Of a stretch of DNA of 25,672 nucleotides, positions 7,656 through 13,460 are shown one piece after another. Both the position numbers and the translations under genes were made by a program. Location of the stretch: positions 1 through 25,672 of the IMG/VR virus record IMGVR_UViG_3300037069_001914; one strand, given 5' to 3'. The DNA comes from a virus. The stretch's first letter is position 1; the number at the start of each line of letters is the position of its first letter. A model generated the notes under the pieces. That model worked only from the letters and a program-made list of their open reading frames with translations, did not search any database and had not been told where the DNA came from.

Positions 7656-8090
7656 TTACCTTTCTTGTAATATTTGGGTTAATAAAAAGGGATTAAACAC
7701 TATTTTTGGATTTTTCTTGATAAGGCTTAAGCCTACTTTTGTTAAATGTGTACAGGAATTTATGGTATCAGGTATTAAAGACTTCATAATACCTATATGT
7801 CGCCAAGGCTTTTTAACAAACGTAAAATGCACGGCTGTTGCTGTTGCGTTTAATAGTGCGTAGCCTAGTATTGTTGTGGGATCTTCTTTTAAGCAGGCTA
7901 CCCATAAACTAGTATTAGAACTGTCGACTAAGGTTTCTGCTATAATATGATAGCCTTTCATGAAAGTGTCTTTTTCCATGTTAGAAAAAACAGAATCACC
8001 GTAATAGAGACCTAGTAGGAAAGTAGATAGGATGAAGTTTCTATCACCGGGGGTGCCTTCTCTAATGCTTACAAGATCGTTTCTATTCAT
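7656..8090 (-). CDS. GNAT-fold-like protein
   Basis: The 144-residue product follows a GNAT layout: an N-terminal strand and helix (VSIREGTPGDRNFILSTFLL), a central strand pair (SLWVACLKEDPTTILGYALL), then TAVHFTFVKKPWRHIGIMKS where GNATs carry the acetyl-CoA-binding loop and following helix. The canonical Q/R-x-x-G-x-G/A pattern is only partly met (PWRHIGIM). Phage GNAT-like proteins of this size are known in podophage-type head operons and may be inactive or modify host or virion proteins. It overlaps the upstream gene by 8 nt. I consider the fold likely and enzymatic activity uncertain. Confidence 0.45.
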   Translation of the reverse strand: MNRNDLVSIREGTPGDRNFILSTFLLGLYYGDSVFSNMEKDTFMKGYHIIAETLVDSSNTSLWVACLKEDPTTILGYALLNATATAVHFTFVKKPWRHIGIMKSLIPDTINSCTHLTKVGLSLIKKNPKIVFNPFLLTQILQER

Positions 8091-8466
8091 TTTTATTCGC
8101 TCCGACGTACATTTTGATCATCTCTTTTTTTAATTGAGCTACAATGTTGAAAACTCTAGATTTTTTAAATTTCTGTAGGTTCAAAAAAGTTGATATTTGT
8201 CTTATAGTGAAGCCTTCAGAGTAAAGACGCCAAATTTCTTTTTCAATATCATTTTTGAAATTGTAGTCATGTAAAAATTTACCGGCTAGCTGATAATATT
8301 CTTCTTTTGCTTTAAATTTTTCGTGACCATAAAAACTATAAAACATGGCTCCTTCTGATTGAAACTTGATATGATCTAATTTTTCTATGTCGTCAAAGCC
8401 TTCTTTTTCAAGCTTTTTATACCACTTATCTTGTAATAATTTAAATTGTTTACTGTTCGTGTCCAT
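8083..8466 (-). CDS. Helix-turn-helix protein, small terminase subunit or regulator candidate
   Basis: The 127-residue product is helical and basic. Residues about 76-118 (EIWRLYSEGFTIRQISTFLN, then FKKSRVFNIVAQLKKEM) read as a helix-turn-helix: an acidic/aromatic helix, the turn EGFTIRQIS, and a recognition helix. This pattern is shared by phage small terminase subunits and by sigma-like or resolvase-like HTHs. Its place a few genes before terL makes TerS reasonable, but a late-gene activator would also fit. It overlaps the upstream gene by 17 nt. No metal site is seen. Confidence 0.5.
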   Translation of the reverse strand: MDTNSKQFKLLQDKWYKKLEKEGFDDIEKLDHIKFQSEGAMFYSFYGHEKFKAKEEYYQLAGKFLHDYNFKNDIEKEIWRLYSEGFTIRQISTFLNLQKFKKSRVFNIVAQLKKEMIKMYVGANKNE

Positions 8467-8833
8467 TTGAAGCCTGTTGTGCTAATAGTATGGCTTCTTG
8501 TGCTTTTTTATTGGCAGCGGCTTCTTGAATAGCTTTCACTTCGGCAGCTTGCTCTTGTTTTATTTTATACATCATTCCACCTGCAATTTCTTTTGCACAT
8601 GCGGCTTTAATAACTAAGAAAAAATAATGTTTAGCTTTGTATGCAGTAGTTTGGCTTAGGGTAGTAATATTACTAGCTAATACGAATCTATAAGATCTAT
8701 TAAGATCTTGACTTCTAGCAAATTCATAAGTAGAGACGATGTCTTCGGCCCAAATTTCAAATTCGGATGTTCCAATAGGAAGTTTACTTGGGAATAAATT
8801 TCTAATTTGTTTTAAAAAATTCTTAATTGTCAT
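8450..8833 (-). CDS. Hypothetical helical protein opening the packaging/head operon
   Basis: The 127-residue product has a globular N-terminal part (MTIKNFLKQIRNLFPSKLPI, FEIWAEDIVSTYEF) and a C-terminal Ala/Gln/Lys-rich helix (residues 85-127). The Leu/Pro pattern followed by F/W-E-x-W-A resembles small podophage-type proteins coded upstream of terminase genes, whose function I do not know. The ATG at 8833 and half of its SD are inside a 15-bp inverted repeat, so its translation is probably regulated. It is the first gene after the accessory island and may lead the late operon. Confidence 0.6.
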   Translation of the reverse strand: MTIKNFLKQIRNLFPSKLPIGTSEFEIWAEDIVSTYEFARSQDLNRSYRFVLASNITTLSQTTAYKAKHYFFLVIKAACAKEIAGGMMYKIKQEQAAEVKAIQEAAANKKAQEAILLAQQASNGHEQ

Positions 8834-8867
8834 TCTATATCTCCTGTAACCTAGATATAGAATGACA
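8828..8867 (-). promoter_or_regulatory. 15-bp perfect inverted repeat covering SD and start codon at 8833
   Basis: Arms 8828-8842 and 8853-8867 are exact reverse complements around a 10-base loop. On the mRNA strand the 3' arm (AGATATAGAATGACA) contains the whole ATG, and AGG of the AGGAG SD is in the loop and stem junction. Such a hairpin would occlude initiation unless opened. As DNA it could also be an operator for a dimeric regulator. No U-run follows, so it is not an intrinsic terminator. Confidence 0.8.
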
Positions 8868-8890
8868 TATGTTTATTATTTAGTCAACTG

Positions 8891-9004
8891 TTAGCATATA
8901 AAAACTATGTGATATCCTAATTTTGATAAAGCTTTGTATGCTTCAAAAGAAATACTAGTAATTACAACAACTTGATTATTTTCATCAATATAATAGGATT
9001 TCAT
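8891..9004 (-). CDS. 37-residue small protein
   Basis: The ATG at 9004 overlaps the stop of the upstream gene as ATGA, and GAGGT lies 7 nt before it, so coupling is likely. The product starts MKSYYIDENNQVVVITSI and ends GYHIVFIC. It has alternating strand-like residues and one helix (SFEAYKALSKLG), a compact alpha/beta microprotein. The family is unknown. It is the last gene of the Ala-rich protein cluster and may work with those proteins. Confidence 0.5.
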   Translation of the reverse strand: MKSYYIDENNQVVVITSISFEAYKALSKLGYHIVFIC

Positions 9005-9549
9005 TTCAAATACCTCAATAAGATTGTTCTAATTTTTCTTTCAGTGTTTTGACCGTTTAGCTGGGCCGCAGTACAAGTAGTGAAATAAATAATATTATCA
9101 GCAGCAGCAGCAGCTCTAGCAGCACAAGCAGCGGCCCAAGAAGCAGCAGCAGCGTTAGCAGCATCTTTAGCGGCGACCGTCCAGGTAGAATCAGCAGCTC
9201 TAGCAGCAATATGATAAGCATTAGCAGCATTAGCAGCTGCTACTTTACAAGCTTCTACATCTAATATTTTAGCTCTAGCTGCTAAAATGGCTAGCCTTGG
9301 CCGTTTATCGTTAGGATATTTAGCTTCAAATATTGGCAAAACCAGTTCAGCTATATCTGCTGCAGCAAAACGTAGTAACTTTTTATCCATTAGCCTAACA
9401 GCTACCCATATTTTGTCATTATGGCTAATATTCCTTAAACCCATAAACTGTTTAGGTGTAAAGTCTCTGTCGCTGTAATGCTTTAAATAATTATTGAATC
9501 TATCTTTACATGGATTTAGTTTAGCTATTGTTTTTTTGTTAATATTCAT
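9001..9549 (-). CDS. Ala-rich protein resembling Imm-5-like putative immunity family
   Basis: The 182-residue product has an N-terminal region with KLNPCKDRFNNYLKH at 10-24, then DKIWVAVRLMDKKLLRFAAA (44-63), ADIAELVLPIFEA, and PNDKRPRLAILAARAK around 79-95. This order (Cys, W/L helix, LP-x-F-E, D-x-RPR-x-AI-x-AAR) followed by an Ala-rich helical array is the pattern I recall from the Imm-5-like putative immunity proteins. Residues about 103-150 are Ala-rich with periodic W, R and aromatic residues. It is a paralogue of the next gene upstream (9539-10228): NPC...YLK and the IWV/LWV helix align. SD AAAGGA lies 10 nt before the ATG. Function in phage is unknown. Confidence 0.6.
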   Translation of the reverse strand: MNINKKTIAKLNPCKDRFNNYLKHYSDRDFTPKQFMGLRNISHNDKIWVAVRLMDKKLLRFAAADIAELVLPIFEAKYPNDKRPRLAILAARAKILDVEACKVAAANAANAYHIAARAADSTWTVAAKDAANAAAASWAAACAARAAAAADNIIYFTTCTAAQLNGQNTERKIRTILLRYLK

Positions 9550-10228
9550 ATTTTTTAATCCTTTCGCCTGCTTCTATTAAAATCATTTCAATGAGTTTTT
9601 CTTTTTGAGCAGACCTGGCAGCAGACTTGGCAGCAGACCAGGCAGCAGACCTGGCAGCAGACCAGGCAGCAGACCAGGCAGCAGACTCAGCAGCAGACTC
9701 AGCAGCAGACTCAGCAGCAGACCAGGCAGCAGACTCAGCAGCAGACCAGGCAGCAGACAGGGCAGACCTGGCAGCAGACCCAGCAGCAGCAGACAGGGCA
9801 GCAGACAGGGCAGACCTGGCAGACCAGGCAGCAGACCTGGCAGCAGACCAGGCAGCAGACTCAGCAGCAGACAGGGCAGCAGACCTGGCAGCACTTAATT
9901 CTTCTCGTGATGCTTTATCTAAAGCAAATGCTTCGGATATATCAGCAGCCTTTATGCTTCTAGGATCGGGATTTTTAACAAAAACAAGGGTTTGTCTGTA
10001 AGACCACACAGCAAAAAGACGCATGAGTTTTTCAGATGGAATTTCTGTTCTTAAAATAACCCATAATCTATCTTCAAAAGGTATGTATTCATTGTTTAGT
10101 ATATCAATAGCAGAACCTTTAAAATTTTCTTTTAAGTATTTAGACGGATCATAACAAGGATTCGAACTTCTAATATCTTCAATTGTAAACTTCTTCAATC
10201 CGGTTTTTTTGCTATACTTAAGTTTCAT
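9539..10228 (-). CDS. SAAx-repeat protein, paralogue of the neighbouring Imm-5-like protein
   Basis: I choose the ATG at 10228 (MKLKYSKKTGLKKFTIED), 229 residues, because AGGAG lies 7 nt upstream and a sigma70-like promoter sits just before it; an ATG at 10279 overlaps the polymerase gene and lacks such support. The N-terminal domain (residues 1-110) has SNPCYDPSKYLKENFKG and EDRLWVILRTEIPSEKLMRL, which align with the neighbour. Residues about 112-207 are 25 units of mostly S-A-A-x, with x being W (7), R (6), E (5), L (4), K (1) or G (1), followed by a helical end (KEKLIEMILIEAGERIKKYE). A four-residue repeat with amphipathic x suggests a long Ala helix or helical stack. It overlaps the following gene by 11 nt. 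Confidence 0.65.
   Translation of the reverse strand: MKLKYSKKTGLKKFTIEDIRSSNPCYDPSKYLKENFKGSAIDILNNEYIPFEDRLWVILRTEIPSEKLMRLFAVWSYRQTLVFVKNPDPRSIKAADISEAFALDKASREELSAARSAALSAAESAAWSAARSAAWSARSALSAALSAAAGSAARSALSAAWSAAESAAWSAAESAAESAAESAAWSAAWSAARSAAWSAAKSAARSAQKEKLIEMILIEAGERIKKYEY
9608..9895 (-). repeat. 288-bp minisatellite encoding (S-A-A-x)n
   Basis: The array is 24 periods of a 12-bp unit, TCTGCTGCC/T plus NNG on the minus strand. The variable codon is TGG, AGG, GAG, CTG or AAG, always ending in G; units of 9 and 15 bp also occur but keep the frame. It is far more GC-rich than its surroundings. Frame-preserving unit changes point to expansion and contraction by slippage or recombination under selection. 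Confidence 0.95.
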
Positions 10229-10247
10229 GTACGTTCTCCTATTAAAG

Positions 10248-10276
10248 AGTATACTTTTGTTTACTTTTATTGTAAA
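10248..10276 (-). promoter_or_regulatory. Sigma70-like promoter with overlapping inverted repeat, before the SAAx gene
   Basis: On the minus strand TTTACA (10271-10276) is followed after 17 bp by TATACT (10248-10253), each 5/6 to consensus. Predicted start is near 10241, just before AGGAG (10236-10240). The inverted repeat TGTTTAC / GTAAACA (10258-10264 and 10272-10278, 7-bp arms) covers the -35, making a repressor site possible. The element lies directly at the end of the polymerase gene. Confidence 0.65.
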
Positions 10277-10278
10277 CA

Positions 10279-12381
10279 TTATTTTAAATCGGCTATTGTT
10301 TTAGCTATTATAGGTTGGGCTAATAAACTAACGCCGGGTAATAAAACAGTATTTTCCATAGAATGTTTTAAAACAGTTTTAATGTCTTCTGCAAGTTCTT
10401 CTGGTCCTTCCACTATTAATTCATCATGCACTTGTAGAACAATGTTAACATTTGTCCATCCTAAATCTTTGCAATTATTATAAAAAGCTATGCTTGCTCT
10501 ATTCATAATGGAAGCACCGGTGCTCTGAATGGTATGATTAATGGCTAAATTCAAAGTATTTCTTGCCTCATAAGGCAAGTCACCGTGGGATTTATTGCCG
10601 TATACTTTGGGTATTTCCATTGCTAAAGGCATTCTTCTGGGTCTACCAAAAAGATTCACTACTCTTCCTTGTTTTTTAGCAGTGTCATGTGCTCTTAACA
10701 TAAGATTTTTTACATTAGGAAATCTCTCAAAGTAATTGTCAATAATTTCCTGCGCTTCATCTATTCTTTTACCTAGTGCGGGGGCCATTTTAGGAGCCGT
10801 AGTTCCATAAGTAGCAGATAAAGCTATTACTTTAGCTGCGTTTCTTAATTCAGGAAATTTCTTAGCAAATGAGTTATTATCATCTTTTTTTAAAGAATAT
10901 CCTGTCTTATCAAACACTTCTGCCCCAATAACTGAATAAAAATCATCTCCGTCCTTAAAACAATTTAATAGCCGTTCATCTTCAGAAAAACTTGCAAACA
11001 CTCTTGGTTCTAATTGAGAATAGTCGGCTCCAATAAATACTTTGCCGGGGCGAGACATAAGACAAGCCTTAATTCGTTTTTCGTCTCTTGGTAAATTTTG
11101 AAAATTTGGATTTTTAGAACTATATCTACCTGATGTAGTTCCATGTTGAAGAAAAGAAGGCCTAATTATGTTATAGCGCATACGAGATTGAATACCCTCA
11201 ACATATGTATTGAGTAGTTTCATATTTTTAGCATATAATAAGTATTTTTTAACCCACTCATACTTGTTTTCAAATTGTTTAAGTACAGTTTTATCGCATG
11301 CTATGTAGTTCCACACGTCTGTGACTTTTTTAGGTCGCATAGTACGTCTGGTCTTTGGATTCCAACTACCTTGATCCCAAATTTGATCTTTTCTGTCCTG
11401 TACGGCGTGTATAAATTGTATTCTAGCTTTTCTCGTATATACCGGAGGGAGATTTAATGCTTTAGCTAGATTTCTTCCTTCTTTCGTCAACCCGGTGAAA
11501 TCATTGTTTAATTGAAAGAATAAAAGCCATGATAATTGTTTACCTGAAGCTATATTGAAAGTGTTTGTCTTTTTAGTGCTTGGGTATTTTGCCTTAACAA
11601 ATGGTGTTATTTCATTATATATAAACGCTTTAGCTTCTAAGCATTCTGCTTCCAATGTGCCTTTTAAATTTTGTAATTTTTCTGGATCAACTCTAAGACC
11701 CACAGTATTTAATTGGTAGGTTGGACCCCTCAATAGCGGCATAGTTTCATCTTCATAAAAGAATTTATCTAGTCCTTCCTCAAACAACTGAGGTACCAGG
11801 GTATAGAATATTTTAAGAGTCAGTATAGCATCCTTAGCTCCATAGAGGCCAATTAGATCTGCATCGGCTTTATAAAGCTCATAGTTGTCTTTGGTTAACT
11901 GACCTCCATTAGTTATGACAGATTCTTTCATTTTTATTTGTTGTTCTTTAGCGTCTTCTCCAAACAAAGACACGCCCAGTTCTTTTAAACCATTTGATCT
12001 ATTTTCATCTAACAAATGTCCTAACATAAGAGTATCAGTATGAATGTAATCTATAAGAGATATGCCATAATTGTTTTCTATCATAGAGCAATCAAATATT
12101 GCATTATGACCTATTAAATTTTTACCTATAAGAAGAGACAAAGTTTCTTTTGCGTAATCGGCCGTCTCTAAATCAATCAACTGTTGTTTTTCCTTATCCC
12201 AATATGAATTAATTACATAAAAAGCTTCATCAGTATTGGCACAAATGGAATAACCAATAATCTTTGAATCTTTTTCAATCCCGGTGGTTTCGGTATCAAA
12301 AGCTATATAATCATTAACTTTTATGTATTCTTGTAATTCCAGTAGATCTTTTAAAGTTTTTATTACTATTAGTTTTTCCAT
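10279..12381 (-). CDS. polA: Family A DNA polymerase with 3'-5' exonuclease
   Basis: The 700-residue product is the likely replicative polymerase. The exonuclease domain has FDTETTG (D29, E31), GHNAIFD (D97) and YGAKD (Y180, D184). The palm and fingers have SGRYSSKNPNFQNLPRD at 417-433, motif A GADYSQLEPR (D453), motif B R513-x3-K517-x3-L521-x3-Y525-G, and motif C VLQVHDELI (H652, D653). The residue equivalent to E. coli Phe762 is Leu521. There is no 5'-nuclease domain, as in T7-like polymerases. All catalytic acids are present. It abuts the methyltransferase gene directly. Leu at this position has been tied to slower or more accurate synthesis and to particular replication gene sets in viral polymerase surveys; applying that here is inference. 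Confidence 0.97.
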   Translation of the reverse strand: MEKLIVIKTLKDLLELQEYIKVNDYIAFDTETTGIEKDSKIIGYSICANTDEAFYVINSYWDKEKQQLIDLETADYAKETLSLLIGKNLIGHNAIFDCSMIENNYGISLIDYIHTDTLMLGHLLDENRSNGLKELGVSLFGEDAKEQQIKMKESVITNGGQLTKDNYELYKADADLIGLYGAKDAILTLKIFYTLVPQLFEEGLDKFFYEDETMPLLRGPTYQLNTVGLRVDPEKLQNLKGTLEAECLEAKAFIYNEITPFVKAKYPSTKKTNTFNIASGKQLSWLLFFQLNNDFTGLTKEGRNLAKALNLPPVYTRKARIQFIHAVQDRKDQIWDQGSWNPKTRRTMRPKKVTDVWNYIACDKTVLKQFENKYEWVKKYLLYAKNMKLLNTYVEGIQSRMRYNIIRPSFLQHGTTSGRYSSKNPNFQNLPRDEKRIKACLMSRPGKVFIGADYSQLEPRVFASFSEDERLLNCFKDGDDFYSVIGAEVFDKTGYSLKKDDNNSFAKKFPELRNAAKVIALSATYGTTAPKMAPALGKRIDEAQEIIDNYFERFPNVKNLMLRAHDTAKKQGRVVNLFGRPRRMPLAMEIPKVYGNKSHGDLPYEARNTLNLAINHTIQSTGASIMNRASIAFYNNCKDLGWTNVNIVLQVHDELIVEGPEELAEDIKTVLKHSMENTVLLPGVSLLAQPIIAKTIADLK

Positions 12382-13449
12382 CTAGCCTACCCTTTTTTCG
12401 GCTATAGTGTAATATTCTTCTTCTTTTTCAATCCCTATAAAATCAAAACCTTCCTTAACCGCAGCCACACCGGTTGAACCAGAGCCCGTGAAAGGATCAA
12501 GAACAACACCATTTGGCGGGGTTACGAGTTTTATTAAATAACTCATAAGAGTTGAGCTCTTCACTGTAGGGTGAGTGTTATCAGTTCCTTTATCTTTTTT
12601 TGAGGCCTTGGAGCAGTAGAAGAAGCGGGATGCGCCGCCTGAGTCGCCAAAACCTGTAACGGGTATTTCGCCGAAATTTCCATGATATCCATTGCCGATA
12701 TTTTTCTTACCCGAAGGCTTACCGCTAGTGAGATTCCCACTCTGCCGATCCAACTCAGCTACCGCACAGCCTTCGGTGCAGGTCTCTTCGCAGTCTGGGT
12801 TGTGAGAGAGGATGAAGTTTGCGGGGAAGCGGCCTTGTGTAGATGTAATATTTGGAACACCTATTCTTGTTTCAGAATACTCACCATAAACCTCGTTTCC
12901 CTGATTAGCACCGCTGCCATGTGTGACTTCTCCGGGTTTCAGACTGATCCTCGACACATCAATATTAATCCCACCAGTCCCATGCTTAAGGACATTTGCG
13001 GCTACGGTTTTTTCTGCGATCGGTTTTCTGACTAATATCCAATGCTCCGATGCAGGCTTCAGTGCAGTGCCAAATCCTTTGAACCGTTCATCGCCTGTTG
13101 CCTTCTCTATGTTGTGACTTTTCGGAAATCCACTACCGAATAAATGGGTCACCACATCTCTGATCTCGAAACCCGCATCCTCAAGCGCTGTAGCAGTCCA
13201 GTGTGATGTCCTAGGAATCGCCCAGACTAAACCATGGGCACCGGGTTTCAGCACTCTTAGGCATTCGGTCATAACTTCAGCCATCCAAGCTATCCACTGT
13301 TTTCGGCCGCCTTTATCTTCGTCCCATGCTTTACCCATAAAGCTTATACCGGCTGGTGGGTCAGTTATTAAGCTATCTACGCTATTATCTGGTAGTTCTT
13401 TTAAAATTTCTAAACAATCACCTTGTAACAATACTGCTTTATCTGACAT
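12382..13449 (-). CDS. Orphan site-specific DNA methyltransferase (beta-class order)
   Basis: The 355-residue product is a SAM-dependent amino-methyltransferase. Catalytic motif IV DPPAG is at residues 30-34, near the N-terminus, and the SAM-binding motif I DPFTGSGSTG at about 318-327, with THPTVK before it. This N-to-C order (IV, target region, I) is that of beta-class adenine-N6 or cytosine-N4 enzymes. DPPA instead of DPPY/DPPW is a common variant. The middle has a Cys cluster (CEETCTEGC) and SRFFYCSKAS, typical of this phage/bacterial family. No restriction partner is near, so self-protection or epigenetic marking is likely. G+C is clearly higher in the middle than in flanking genes. Confidence 0.9.
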   Translation of the reverse strand: MSDKAVLLQGDCLEILKELPDNSVDSLITDPPAGISFMGKAWDEDKGGRKQWIAWMAEVMTECLRVLKPGAHGLVWAIPRTSHWTATALEDAGFEIRDVVTHLFGSGFPKSHNIEKATGDERFKGFGTALKPASEHWILVRKPIAEKTVAANVLKHGTGGINIDVSRISLKPGEVTHGSGANQGNEVYGEYSETRIGVPNITSTQGRFPANFILSHNPDCEETCTEGCAVAELDRQSGNLTSGKPSGKKNIGNGYHGNFGEIPVTGFGDSGGASRFFYCSKASKKDKGTDNTHPTVKSSTLMSYLIKLVTPPNGVVLDPFTGSGSTGVAAVKEGFDFIGIEKEEEYYTIAEKRVG

Positions 13450-13460
13450 TTAAACTCCTT

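Noticed and set aside
9605-10001. Long plus-strand and second minus-strand ORFs across the Ala-rich array
   Set aside because: They are open only because the 12-bp repeat has no stops in several frames. No SD precedes them and the products are simple repeats.
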